From Solenopsis invicta (taxonomy: Eukaryota; Arthropoda; Insecta; Hymenoptera; Formicidae): a stretch of DNA of 64,000 nucleotides. How positions within the stretch are numbered: position 1 is the first letter of the stretch; each line of letters begins with the position of its first letter. The position numbers and the translations under genes were made by a program. Below are positions 1 through 14,333 of this stretch, piece after piece. The notes beneath the pieces were generated by a model, which did not search any database, was not told the DNA's origin, and worked only from the letters and a program-made list of their open reading frames with translations. The DNA is taken from positions 23,031,770 through 23,095,769 of the forward strand of contig NC_052669.1 of the NCBI RefSeq assembly GCF_016802725.1. Direction: 5' to 3'.

Positions 1-912
1 AATTGCACAATTTAATTCAACGAGATTACTCGATATGGAGCATTATTTTGCTGAATTAAGTTCTCTTTGAATTCTCAGGCACGATCGAGAATTTGATCAC
101 AGGAAAATGAGGTATTAATTACGTTTCTTAGCTCAAAGTCGATTACATTACGAATCGACTCTGTACAAGGGACAAAGATTAATTTATACGAGGCCATGCG
201 TCGCGTTTTATATCGTTATTCCCACTTTTCTGAGAGCAGAAGTAGGAAGACGCTCGATCGTTTTTTTTTTTTCAAGATTGCTACCCGTTACTATATTAAT
301 CTCCTGGAATGATCCACATCTCGTTGCTGAAAGCACGGATTCATGGATTTTTCCCCTGTAATCCACTCGGCGAGGGACTCGGACGGTCTGAATACTCGCG
401 CGCGGATCGCCGACTCAGGTCGGATCATCCGTAATCAAATAGAGCGCAGATCAGCGTAGATTTTGCGTCCTATTCCTTCATCATCTCTACGGACGTTCCT
501 TCTTATTCTGGGCATCGCTGATACGCATTGCGGATAAATCGCGTAACTGCACCCGACTAAATTGTTGCTAAAATTCTTGTTAATTAAAAATCCAATTATT
601 GCTTTGTAAAAGATCCGCAAAGAATCGCACACACAAAAGAGAATTAGTATCATATCAACATCATTGTTTCATATGTATAAGTACGATGACTGTACTTTCT
701 TACAGAAAATAAGAGACGAGCTTGGAATTTTTAAGACTTTGTTCTTACTAATTTATAAACTAGTTTGTGACTGTCGGGAGTTTGCGTGAAATTCTCTTGC
801 GCAATACACCAAAATGAAAATTATTGCGCAGCTTTTTGACTGTACTGAAATAAATCCTTGGATTAAATCTGAAATTGTTGATTTAAACAAATTCTATATC
901 TAGCTCGACGTA
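1..912. other. AT-rich non-coding stretch
   Basis: No recognisable gene, repeat or RNA is visible. A T-run lies at about 261-272. A short CpG-richer patch lies at about 360-430. Open frames are under 80 codons and look like chance. Confidence 0.6.
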
Positions 913-1347
913 GCAAGAGCAAATTATAAGAGGAGAAGGTCAATTATAGCGAGTAGACAACCAATGTTATTTGTATGTAATTGATTTATTTAAATACAGT
1001 CGGACGTTTCGGTTTAACTTAACCCTCCTCGGTTAAATTATTAAACAATTTCCAAATTTTCCTTTACATTATTTAAGATAGTTTAAACTTTAGACAATTC
1101 TCATATTTACTTAGACATTATTTAAAATAATTAATTAAATATCAAATGATGTGGCTTATTACATTTGACATTTAATTAATTATCTTAAATAATGTAAAAG
1201 AAAATTTGAAAATTGTTTAATAATTTAGCCGAGGAAGGTTAAGTTAAATCGAAATGTCTAGCTGTATTTAAATAAATCAATTACATACAAACAACGTCGA
1301 TTGTCTGCTAGCTATAATTGACTTTTTCTTGTTATGATTTATTGTTG
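913..1347. mobile_element. Long-hairpin MITE, family unassigned
   Basis: Two long inverted arms fold on each other. The left arm has ggtcaattatagc at 939-951 and the right arm has gctataattgac at 1311-1322. Further in, the left sequence around 1009-1080 (cggtttaacttaaccctcct, then a stretch ending tttacattatttaagata) is mirrored at about 1183-1255. The loop lies near 1149-1160. The left arm holds about 50 bp (about 1075-1125) with no partner on the right, so one arm gained or lost sequence. The match decays gradually outside the core, so the ends are approximate and I cannot define a target duplication. No transposase is encoded. The structure is clear, but the superfamily is not. Confidence 0.75.
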
Positions 1348-2760
1348 ATTTAATTTTTTTTTTGTGCAAAAATACGATAGAATTCTACGGTATAACATCT
1401 ATCCGTGAAAGATAAAGGCTGAAATGGGCGATGTGAAAATCATTTAATTATTCATCAATTTTCGGTTGATTGACAGTCACAGTTTCAAGCAATGGAAATT
1501 AATGTTTAAACTAATTTACGCTTATTAATATTATAAACAATTAAATTCTGCTCATTAAGCAGCATTATGACGATAACAATACTATTTATCTCGTATACAA
1601 TTCCAAGCCAGCCGATGCTGTTGCATTATCAAAAATTAATCACTAATTGATATAAAGTGATCAGGACTCAATATAAAGTGTGTTAACAAAGTATCTCATT
1701 TTTGCCCGATCCATTTCTCGACGCGTTCAAGTTTTCATTGGAATTGAACGGAAAGGGGAAGAAGAAATAAGATCTCGGGGCAAGATACATCATCGGCTGA
1801 AAACTAAATTAAAAGAAACGAACGCGCATGAGAACCCTCGAGGTACCATCGAGGTTTTCGATAAGCTCGTTTTTCGCGAGACGGCCGTCCCGGCAAAACA
1901 GATGATCGATGTGCAAACACGTCCGAGTGATTCTTCTTCTTGCCGTCCGTTAGCGCCGCACTTATCGGCTCTTATCGCGGTAACAACGACGGGATACTGC
2001 GGCGAACTTGGCGCCCCCCTCCCCCCTCTACCGTTCCTTCGCTGATTCAAGAATCTTTTTTTTCTCTACGGCGAAAGCCTTTCGAGACTGCTGATTAATG
2101 CTTGCCTCTCTCCCACGTAATTCGATCGATGGCGTTTGAACCCTTCGTCTAAGTTCTAAGTTGTGGTTACGCTAAAACGATCATTCCTCTATCTGCAGTC
2201 TATAAACTCTGATAACTGTAAAAAAGTGACATAATTCATATTTTTGATTATTGCGAAGATAGTATTAGGAGCTTGTGCTATAATTATTGTTCAATAACGC
2301 TTTCAAATCGGATCGCTGAAAGAAATGGACACATGTATATCTTGCGACACAGTTTTATTTATAATACATCAAACAAACAAAGATTTAATAAATTATTCAC
2401 GAATAAATTAACGAAACAATTAATACAAGATATTGAAAATTTCACGGATACAGTAATCTGCAAACGTATTAATTACGTTTTATTTATTAGCATGCAGCCA
2501 TAATTATTTAGTAATAATTTTACGTTTCTTGTATTATTAATTTTAAACAAGGCGCTTTCTATATAAATGGAATAAAACATTGAAAGCTTTAAATAACGAG
2601 TATATTGAAATTTAATATTATACGCTAGTAGTAAAGGTATTTTTTTTACCAGTAATTAATTATTGAATTTTTATTTGAACTCAAAGCTTTCGCGATAATC
2701 GCATATATAATATGATTATACGTTTATTATGTAATATTCATAACTGCTGAATGATAGTGT
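1348..2760. other. Non-coding stretch without identifiable gene
   Basis: Mostly AT-rich. A GC-richer patch at about 1730-2040 stays open on both strands (121 codons on + from 1680, 86 codons on - from 2050). Neither translation has a recognisable domain, signal peptide or splice context, and they overlap antisense, so I treat both as chance. Confidence 0.5.
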
Positions 2761-2786
2761 AGCAGCAGCAGCAGCAACAGCAGCAG
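2761..2786. repeat. (AGC)n microsatellite
   Basis: A run of about eight AGC units with one interruption (caacag). It falls in a minus-strand frame that would read as an alanine run, but nothing else suggests coding. Confidence 0.9.
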
Positions 2787-4330
2787 CGTGTTTGTTGCTC
2801 TCAGAAGAGATGAGAGGAAATGATGATTTTAATTTATCTGAAATAATTTCGCGCAATTTGCGATGTAGCTCAGGAAATATATCAAGCACACTACACTTTC
2901 GCTCTCGGTGATCTTCCAAACGATAAAAATCTCATTTTCCACGAGAATCCACGTTGATCTTTAAGCACCGCGTCCACTTCTCTTCTCCGGCACCATCTTG
3001 TCGAGGACGACATTCTGTCGCCCTCGGGTGCGGCATTTGATCTTTCGCGGACCATTGTGGCTTCGGGGCTTTACGAGTCTCCCATGCGCCATACCGCGGA
3101 TTCATCTCGGTTTACGAGGTCTCCAAATGAGGCGAGAGATTATAATAAGGAGGCAAATGGAAGGGAAACGCCAACGGCGACGTGCTCTTCCCCACCTCCC
3201 AGGAATTGTGCCGCGTCGTTAAAAGAACCGTCTAACCGCCACTCAGAGTGAACTTGGAGTAAAATGCGCTGTAGTGAAATGTTTCCTAATTACCTGAATA
3301 ATATCTGAAAACTTTGTTTACGTATTTTTGCTTATTTTGTTTCTAGTTCTTTAAATAAAAAAAAAAAGAGATTTATCTGCGGATTTCTCTCTCGCAGCTC
3401 TTTTTAACAGAAAGTCTCTCTAATCGTACTTGTACAAAAATTCTATTGATATTAAAGTTAATGTTTAAGTTGAGATTAGATGGACAGTAATTTGCGATGT
3501 GTTTTATATCTTTACAAATTTTGAAAGAAATTTTGCAGCTCTAGTATATATGTATGTATTTCGGTTTTTTAAATATTTCTTGTATTAAATATTATACATA
3601 AAAGAGGAGACAGAATGGATTGTATGATCAATTGAAGGAGAAGTTTACGAATTTATTTCAGAAAAAGGAATAAATGGACACGGTTCTTTGTTTGAGTATT
3701 ATTTACTAATATTTTTAAAATGTAAAAAATAAATTTGTACAATATAAAATTGGTTAAAAATATAGAAATATTCTGTTCTTGAAGACAAGTTTGAAAAGTT
3801 CGAATTTGATTTTGTGACTGTTAAAGAGGCAATCTTTTTTTTCTTGAAATAAATTTATAAATTTGACCATATAAATTTCTGTTCTCTTTTAATATTCATA
3901 AAATTCTTACTCGATCAGTTGCCCCGGTTGCTCTTAATTTCTGTATTATGATACTCGAATCGTTTTCTGTCGATTATGATGCATCGACTTGAAGTATTTT
4001 TTCACGTATTTTGGCACAAGCAATTCATTTTTGGAATTCATCGCATGAACGCGATTTGTCGCAAATATGCAAGACATGGGCAGATGATGAAGACAGTGGC
4101 ATTACGGTTACGACAGAAGAGGGTCGGGTTCCACTCTTTTTCCCCCCTTCCCATTTCTATTGTAATGAGACTCTTCAAGACTGCCTGCTGGTCCTTGCTG
4201 CCACCCGTACGCTTGATCAATGTCAACTAGATTTGCATAAATGTGTGCTCCGAATGGCGCTCGAGATGCCGAGTCGCGTATTTCGGGGATTTGAAGGACG
4301 CTGGAGAACTCTGCGAGCATCGCCAAGTAT
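2787..4330. other. Non-coding stretch without identifiable gene
   Basis: There is a CpG-richer patch at about 2950-3250, an A-run at 3356-3367, and AT-rich sequence at 3300-3960. Several overlapping short frames around 3976-4500 occur on both strands with no recognisable product. Confidence 0.5.
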
Positions 4331-4354
4331 AGAGAGAGAGAGAGGGGGGGGGGG
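4331..4354. repeat. (AG)n followed by G-run
   Basis: About six AG units run directly into a G homopolymer of roughly 11 bases. A very similar purine tract occurs at 63594-63616. Confidence 0.9.
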
Positions 4355-5603
4355 TCGGAAAGGGGAAAAGAGGAGTAGATTCTGAGAGAAGGACCGGATA
4401 TCCGTCCTAAGAAGCGGGAATCGGGTGAACATCGGGAAGGAGATCCGGGTTTGACGAGGGAGGACGAGAAGAGACAGACCGCTTGTCTCTGCCGGCGACA
4501 AGATGGGCTCGTTGTAGATCGAGAATCTACATGACTACTTGGGAGAGGAGTGCTTTACCGGCTGCTTCGTAGTAAGTCTATATTGCTTCTGTGACCAAAC
4601 GAAGATATATACAAGCGTCTTCGCGGACGTGAGATTGAAACCAGCTGCGCACAGGATTGAAGGATAAATTTTGAGATTGACTGCTCTCTGAAAAATTGTC
4701 GGGCTTGGAACAGAATCTCTTACATTTGCATCCTGTTGGCATCATTGTCGAAAAATATTTTAATCGTGTTCTTGATCGTAAGATTGAAAGATATATTATA
4801 GAAAAGTTAATTTTTTATATAATGTCTGTGTTATCTAGCATATTTATTTTATGTTTTAAATTAATGCAAATAATTGGATAGATCGTTTGAACCATGTAAA
4901 ATGTATCAAAGTTAATACGAAATTTTTTATTGCGAAATTCAGTTGTGTGTGAAGGAAAGAATCCCATATCGGAGAAATGGAAAAGCATCGTGTATGAAAG
5001 GATTATTGGATGTTCGGAGAAACTGACGGGGATAGATAGATCGCGGTAGATTGATTTCGCAAGATATTCGCGGAGAACAAACTCATCTATCGGTTATGGA
5101 TTACCGTAGATCGAGTTTCGAGATGATCTGTAACTCGGCGAACTCGGTGGTTCGCGGTGAATTGATGTTTCTCTTGCGATGTTTCTTCGGAAGAAAAAGT
5201 TTCACTCGTCGAGATACGTCGAGAACGAGATAACGGAAGAAGTGTTTTAACTTTGCGAAAACCAACGAGGTGGATCTTTGATGTCGAAGTAAAAACAGAG
5301 AGACGGAACGTATTTAGAAGCGGTGTATAATGCTTGCGCTCTTCTTTCTTTTTATCCAGACACATTTTAAAATAACTCCTTCTTTGTTTATACGTAATAG
5401 TAATAGTTCAACACCACTATCTATATCTGTGTTTATAGATTTTAGATCGTCGTATATAAAATACCGGATAAATCTTTGAGAAGAAGTTGTTTCTTTATAA
5501 CTATAAAAAATTATATTTATAACAACAAAAATTTAGTAATATTCTTGATGCATTTTTTTTTAATGAGGAATTGTCTTTATTTCTATTTGCCAAATATCAT
5601 ATT
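4355..5603. other. Non-coding stretch without identifiable gene
   Basis: Moderate GC up to about 5300, then AT-rich. Short frames near 4700-5365 have no recognisable product. Confidence 0.5.
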
Positions 5604-6167
5604 CAGGGTTGGGTAAGTTAATACATGTTTTTTTAACTGAATTAAGTTAAAGTTAATAGTTTATAAAATTAATTTAGTTACGTTAAAATTACATTAAAAA
5701 TTAATTTAGTTACATGAACAGAAAAAACTGACTAGTTACGTTAAGAGTAAATTAACTTGAGTTAAATTAGAAATTAATTTTGAAAAACATTATTCATATT
5801 AAATTACAAAATTGTAATTTTTTAAAGTTAGATTACTCAAAACAATTATAATATGGATCAACGAACAAACTTAATATTTTATTTGTAAATTAAGTTTGTA
5901 TAACATAACAAAGAAATCTTATTTCTTATATGAGAATGTATTTTTCTCTTACAATTTTTTCTTATACGTAGATAAATTTTTTACCTGAGAAAAAAGTTAA
6001 TGAATTAAAGTTAATGTGTTTTTTTAAAATAACTAGTTAAAATTAAAAATTAAATAAGTTATTAACTTTGAACTTTATTAATTAATTTTTAGCTCTTATA
6101 CATATTAAAAAGAGATGATCAGGGTTGGGTAGTAACTCTTTAACTAGTTACTACCTAATCCTAATCA
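5604..6167. mobile_element. hAT-like non-autonomous element or nested tips
   Basis: CAGGGTTGGGTAAGTTA begins at 5604, and a second tip, CAGGGTTGGGTAGTAACT, begins at 6120. The latter pairs with agttactacctaatcc just downstream, so 6117-6167 forms a compact hairpin. The interior is built from degenerate units of the type aagttaa / ttagttac on both strands. CAGGG-type ends with GGGTAGTAAC are typical of hAT-derived MITEs in insects (family knowledge). I could not find a clear 8-bp target duplication. This may be one decayed element with a second tip inserted at its right edge. Confidence 0.5.
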
Positions 6168-8828
6168 TATCTTGTAATATTTATTGAAATTATTTATTGC
6201 ACTAAAGTCATTTATTGAATGTTGAAAACGTTATTTCTGACGCGCGCGCGCACGTAGAAACGGCAGATATACCCTTAGATACTTCCGTTTACATTCATAT
6301 TGAAATATCGAAAATAAAGTATCTTATGATAATTTAGAAAATTCGATGTGTATAACGTATGGAAGGGTTACGTTGAATATGCTCTGTGACGGTGAAATTT
6401 CCAAAGTCAGGAAACGTACGCGGATAGATAGAGCAGAACCAAAATGGGCGACCACCAGAGCGCGAGGAGCCAGTTAAACGAGATCTGTCTGCCAGGTGGT
6501 TTCGATCCGCCGCAGGATGCTATTTGACTGCGCGCTCGTCGGCTTATTGTGAATTCGAGACACGTCTCGAGATGCGAGACTGCTTCCCGGGACCTCGGGC
6601 ATAATGCCTTTTCCGTCGAATCAATGCTTTTCTGGTGTCCGTGCCTGATCGTCGCGTCGTACGGGAGACACGAATAGTCTCGTCCACATCTGCCGATGCC
6701 GAGTTTCACGTCGTTTCTCGAACGTCGAGGATCACTTAATTAATTGATGTCGACGAAAGCTCGCTCGCGGCGACGTTGAAACTCTCCACTGAGTCTCTAA
6801 AATTGTGTAGCTTACTGCTGGATATTACACGTTATCATTTGTGGTATTACGTTGAAAATAATTAAACAGTAAAAAAAAAACACTTTGTATTCGTGTTAAA
6901 ATCGGTTGTTGTTAAAATTTTTGTGTTTAATATTTCAAGTACTTGAGTATTAATTAAAAAGACTGTGATTGTGTTATTTCAGTATCTTGCAATTTTTTAA
7001 CTAATATTCTACATTTCCTAGTGTTAAAGTAACACAATTTATGGGAATAAATGGACATATATATAAACAAATTACAAAAAATATATAATTATACCTTCTT
7101 TACACTATTTTATTTTCTTGCAACAACGACGCGATGCTTTCTCTATTCCTTCGCATTCCAAAGCGATTATTCGATCGGCACTATCGAAATTTGCATAGAC
7201 GCGCATAAGATGAAATCTTGCTTTGAAATACGATGGAACAAAGCTGCGGCCTAAGGGCACACGCGGCGGATAGATACTTGAAAAGAGAGAGAACGCGTAT
7301 CTCCGCGGGTACTTTTGAGAGCATCCTTGAAACCGCTTACTCTATGCAGAGAAACCGTCCGACTGATGCGCGATTGTTGATATAACGTTGCAACATCTCG
7401 ACAAAGGCTCGTCTCGAGTCGACCACCGTCATCGAGTTTTCATCAAGAGAGTACCGAGCTACTATCGTAATCGTTTCTAAACTCAAAACAATCGTGCATG
7501 GGAAACATGAACGTTTAAAACGCAAAAAAATTTCTTTCATGATACAAAGGGCAGTTTGAGCAAAACTTGTTGTAATATGAGAATGTTTCAGTATTTATAG
7601 GTAAATATACGTTTCTTTTATGTGAGAAATAAAAATATAAATCTGAAAGGCAAACATACACACACGTCATGAAATGACGTAAACTGATATTAATTGTGAT
7701 TTTATAAGAAATTTATAGTAATTTTTTAAGAAAATTAGGAAATTGTGAACATTAGAGTAACGTAGATCTTGCTGATAATCGCAAATTGAGCCAAGAGTCT
7801 CTTCTACTATCGCTTATCTCTCAGACAGGGTCGAATTTCTATCACCTCGCTCTCCGAGTTGATTCTGCGTCTGCCTCCCTCAGCGTTGTAAACATCTTTA
7901 ACATGCAATTGGCCTGATACTTGACATATTTTTCAAAGCAAGTAATCAATATTATTCACAGTGCTATATATCGTCTCTCTTTGTTATATAATTATGATAT
8001 AACACAGATATATTTGATCAAAATAAAACAGTATTTTTTTAACGCTCCGATTAATAATCTATCGTGATTCCAATTATTGATCGATACAGCGATACTTAAA
8101 TATCCGATACATACGAGAGAATTTAACGTGATCGCCACAGCTATCAATCAGAGGATCAAGCTGATCCTTCGTCACTCGGGTGCAGCTTGCAATATCGGCT
8201 GATTTCCGTCACCCTTCCACGCAGGATTGTGGGATCGCGATGTAAATTCGCTATCGTGCGGTGACACGATCCTGCGTAATCGAGCGATACGTTCTCATAA
8301 TCGAAGGGGTTGGATGCGCGACGGGATTCAGGATAGGGTGGGAGTTGGGAGGACCTTCTTGCTGGCGACAAAATTGAAATCCCTTCGATCGTGCGCGTGA
8401 TACAGCCTAGGGCGGAAGAGATCGATAGGGCACTTAAATACCAACAAATGCCCGAAAACAATATTGATAAGAAATTCTTTTAATCTTCAAATGTCATGCA
8501 TGATTAACAGATTATAGGCTTTGCAATCAAATTCGAATTAAATTGTAATTAAAGAAACGAGACAACGCGCACGCATAGGCATACAGTCGCACAAAATCTC
8601 CTAAAGAAACTTTGTGTTTAAGAACAATATTAAATTATTATTGTAAAACATCTCAATATTTAGTTTTCTATAACGTCATATTAAAGGCTTGAAAGTCACT
8701 CATATATGTATCCATATTCTTTATTTAATCAATGCTTTTCATTTATTAGTTAAATAATTTTTTTTTTACAAATGAAAAAAATTTGGTTAGAAAGATTACT
8801 TATTTCAACATAAATTTTATTATTTTGC
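6168..8828. other. Non-coding stretch with two CpG-richer patches
   Basis: CpG-richer sequence lies at about 6370-6790 and 8150-8440. Each holds a minus-strand frame of about 100 codons (6407-6709 and 8156-8461) with no recognisable domain. The rest is AT-rich. A short alternating CG run sits at about 6240-6252. Confidence 0.5.
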
Positions 8829-10887
<2,059 letters not shown>

Positions 10888-10958
10888 GAAAAATTTTTAT
10901 CGAATAAAAAGAATGTATGCGGTTAGTGCGCTATCCGTTATACCGCCTAGTCCCGCAG
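10888..10958 (-). repeat. Decayed tRNA-like (SINE-type) fragment
   Basis: Read on the minus strand, the segment contains ggcggtataacggatagcgc, which resembles a tRNA D-arm with an internal promoter A box (TRGYNNARNGG class). About 35 nt further on is attcgat, which could be a degenerate B box (GGTTCGANTCC class). No acceptor stem or convincing anticodon arm can be folded. I infer a remnant of a tRNA-derived SINE rather than a functional tRNA. A chance match is possible. Confidence 0.3.
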
Positions 10959-11447
10959 CAACGCCGCGGTAGATGCAATTATCGAAATGCAGGTGCACGA
11001 GGGTGCGACATTGTCAGTTTCGGCTCGTCGTTAGTCCAATAACACGTTGGCGGGATCGGTTACAAAGCGATTCGTTCCATCAATCAGCTTGATTAAGCAA
11101 TCCCTTTCTGCCGCTGGTGATTTCCAACTAGCAATATCGCCGCGCTTTGGCGAAATCTTATCCGATACTCGTGGATAAATCCCGCGGTCTCTATTAATTC
11201 ACTGCACTGTCTATTCGATGCCGTTAATTCGCGAATGAAATTAAATTCTTAACGAGTTTCGCAAACCACACGAAACGACGGTTTCTTCGAAACATTGACG
11301 AAGCAACTTTGACTAATGATCGTTTAATACTTTAATCATTTGACGAACAGATTTTCTATTTTATGTATATTACGTATATATTTGTGTAAAATCGAATAAT
11401 TTTTATTTTTTATGTCGAAAAAATTTCAGTAAAGAAATCGATTTTTT
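10959..11447. other. Non-coding stretch
   Basis: Moderate GC to about 11280, then AT-rich. No gene-like structure is visible. Confidence 0.5.
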
Positions 11448-11992
11448 TTAACCCGTTGAGGTCACATTTTTAAATAATAACATAACGGTCACCTGGGATC
11501 TACTGGACTTCTTCTGCACAAAATCAGTCGCCATTTGCTAACTTTTTGATATTTTGCCGCAAAAAATTTACTGGACATACCTTGAGATTTGTTCATTCAA
11601 TAGTTTTTTTAAAATTAAAATTTAACATAATAAAAAAAATCAAATTAAAAGAAACTTGACTTTTTTACAAAAATATTCATAAAAATTTTATTTTTTGAAA
11701 TAATTCAACAAAAATTTAGGGTTGTATTCTCAAAATAGTATACTTTTAGATAAATTTAACATAATGAAAAAATTCAAATAAAAAAACCTGTAAAATTTTT
11801 TTTACAAAAATATTCATAAAATTTTTAATTTTTTAAGATAATTTAACAAAAATTTAGGAATGTATTCTCAGATAGTATACTTTCAAATAAAAATTAGTTT
11901 CTCTTTATAGAAGGTTATTCGATTTGAATGGTCTGTGTACCATTAAAGTTAGTGTGGGGTCTTTTGGACCTCTAGTGACCTCAACGGGTTAA
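11448..11992. mobile_element. piggyBac-type MITE with TTAA target duplication
   Basis: TTAA at 11448-11451 and 11989-11992 bracket a 537-bp element. Its ends are a perfect 14-bp inverted repeat: CCCGTTGAGGTCAC at 11452-11465 and its complement at 11975-11988. TTAA duplication plus CCC-starting terminal repeats is the signature of piggyBac-superfamily transposons (family knowledge). The interior is AT-rich and encodes no transposase, so the copy is non-autonomous. It contains a tandem duplication of a unit of about 134 bp (about 11618-11751 and 11752-11885). The perfect ends suggest a fairly recent insertion. Confidence 0.85.
11618..11885. repeat. 134-bp tandem duplication inside the piggyBac-type MITE
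   Basis: tttaacataat recurs at 11621 and 11755. Both units continue through acaaaaatattcataaaa, aacaaaaatttagg, tgtattctca and tagtatacttt. The two copies differ by scattered substitutions, so the duplication is older than a fresh copying error. Confidence 0.85.
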
Positions 11993-13655
11993 ATCTGTCA
12001 AATTTTACATTTAATCATGTCGTATTTCGTTTACGTTTTAAAAATTTTATTTGCATTTTAATAATATGCAAATCCTCTTTCTCTCTTTCTCTCGTCGTCA
12101 TTTCGTCAAATGTTGCACCAAAATCTACTGAGAGCTTATTTTTTCAAAGGTTAGTAAGAGTTTTCTTTCGAAACTGGACACGAAAGGTGGTTCGCTTATA
12201 TAGAATTTCTATGCTGCCAGGCCTCTTTAGAATTTTTCTTTAAAGAATGAGCGAAAGGACGCAAAACGTTCAAGGAATGGTAAATCTTTCAATGGAGTAA
12301 ACAATTTTACCCTATTTTTTAGCTTAAAATGACTGGGTATAACGCTAGATAATATTTGGGACGATGAAGTTTCTCTTAATTCGAAAATTTAAAAACGTGA
12401 TAACGCAGATGTCTATGCTCGCTACAAATATAGAAAAAAATTTCAAGAATGTACCACTGGCTATATAATATGATTTCCATTATTTTAATTAATAGTAGAT
12501 TTAACATTTTCTGGTATATTTTTTTACTTTTATATTATTTGAGTTTTATTTTCAAAAGTCTACTTTTAAAGATCACGGAACGAGAAATGTGAATAAACTC
12601 GGGAAAAATGTAAAATTTTTCTATGAGATCACACGGAGGGATAATTTTTGTGGGGCGCATCATACAAGTTAAACATTAATGTGCAGTCGATCATCATGAT
12701 AACGTGCGATGAGCAGCGTGTTATATAAAGAGTAACCAACGAGTGATGTGCGAAACCATTAGTGTCAGTATTGATAAAAGCTGTCTGGAACTGATGAATT
12801 GGCATGCTCTTCACGAGAACGTGAGATTAAAGCTATATGAAAGCATTCGGTGAAAGATTGCAACTAAAATCAGTATCAGTAGATACAAGTAGTATCGTGA
12901 AATATTAAAGTTTTAATTACAGCGCGGCTAATATTTGCTTCACTTTTATTTTTCTATGTATTCCTTTTCTTATTTTATGTAGGCAAATATGCTTCTGAAG
13001 TAACTTGGAATCACCAGTTTAGAATCTCAGAGGAGGGAAGAAGAAAATTAAGTCAACTAAATCATTGTCCATCATGCTTGTATTCGATGAAAAAAAAAAA
13101 CAATTTACAAAGAAATACAAGTATTAATGATTTAAGTGTGATTAACGCGAGACTGTTAATTGTTTCGACTACTGTTAGTTATTAATGAGTTAAGCAACTA
13201 ATATGCTTCTATTCGCGCGCACATACGTCGAACGAGAAGTAACGTGGTTCTTTGAGATCTCCAGTAAGGAGGAAAAGAGGAAAGACTTAAGAAGTTGCTC
13301 CTAGGTGGGAAATGAGAAAAAGTAGAAAGAGGAATGACTTGACACGGTGGCGGAGAGGGGCATGAACATCGTCGAGAGTTTAAGATAGCCGGTATGGGGT
13401 TGGATGAATGTCGTCGAATAGCGAACGGGAGGTTGGTAGGACACTTTACCGGCAAATATAAAAAAAAGTCCGTCGTGGATGCCCCTTTACACAGCGAAAG
13501 GAAAAAGAGGAATATGTTTGATGGTGGAAGCTCTATCCAACGCGCGGGAGTGTTACCGAGACATATAAAACAAAATTAAGATTTTAATCCTTTTTTTTCT
13601 ACTCATGATTTTATTAGCATAATGAATTTTTTTATGCGAAAACATTTTTAACGAT
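11993..13655. other. Non-coding stretch without identifiable gene
   Basis: AT-rich, with a short CpG/AG-rich patch at 13240-13550 that carries small antisense-overlapping frames. No recognisable product or RNA. Confidence 0.5.
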
Positions 13656-14333
13656 TTACAAGGGACATGTCACGAGTGTCCTGCATCGATTTGATTCTCC
13701 TTGAAATATGTTGTTAAACACGAAAATTTAAGAGACCCGTATTTTTTTTTATATCGGCGGAATCTTATGTTTAGAGGATGAAACACTCCTTTAAAAAAAA
13801 AACGGTATTTTTCTTTCGGGGCGAACATTGTTGAAAGTATAAAAGAGAGAGAAAAATTTTTTCAATAAAAGTTGTACGGTTTAAAGAGTACTGAGAAAAA
13901 CAATTTTTTTTTGTTTTGTTTAATAAAATACCCCCACCATCCAAATTTTTTTCAAATTTTTCAAATTTTATTATATATGATTGGATTTGGAAAAAAATAA
14001 ATTTTAATTTGGCTGAAAAAAATGTGAAAAAAGCTTTGGGTGATGGGGGTATTTTGTTAGACAAAACAAAAACAATTTTTTCTTCTTCACAACTTTAAAG
14101 TACTCTTTAAACCGTACAACTTTTGTTAAAAAAATTTTTTTCTCTTTTATACTTTCGACGATATTCGTCTTGAAAGAGAAATACCAATTTTTTTTTTTTT
14201 AAGAATGTTTTTATCTCTTAAACATGAGATTCCGCCGATATAAAAAAATACGGTCTCTTAAATTTTTGTGTTTAACAACATATTTCAAGGAGAATCAAAT
14301 CGACGTCGTATACCCGTGACATGTCTCTTGTTA
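13656..14333. mobile_element. Foldback transposon, CAAGGG ends, TTA duplication
   Basis: A 672-bp near-palindrome (13659-14330) is flanked by TTA at 13656-13658 and 14331-14333. It starts CAAGGGACATGTCACG and ends with the near-complement ending CATGTCTCTTG. The arms, about 260-330 bp each, pair through most of their length. One example is ttgattctccttgaaatatg at about 13690 with its complement near 14280; another is gtacggtttaaagagtac at about 13875 with its complement near 14100. The centre at about 13930-14060 is A/T-tract sequence. Small frames on each strand (13771-14064 on -, 13916-14098 on +) mirror each other because of the palindrome and are not genes. A 3-bp TTA duplication would suit PIF/Harbinger-type elements, but the terminal bases do not prove that assignment. 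Confidence 0.8.

Noticed and set aside
6240..6252. Alternating CG run as a regulatory element
   Set aside because: Too short to separate from chance in a CpG-tolerant genome.
13771..14098. Two frames on opposite strands with similar peptides
   Set aside because: Mirror images caused by the foldback palindrome, low-complexity A/T tracts.
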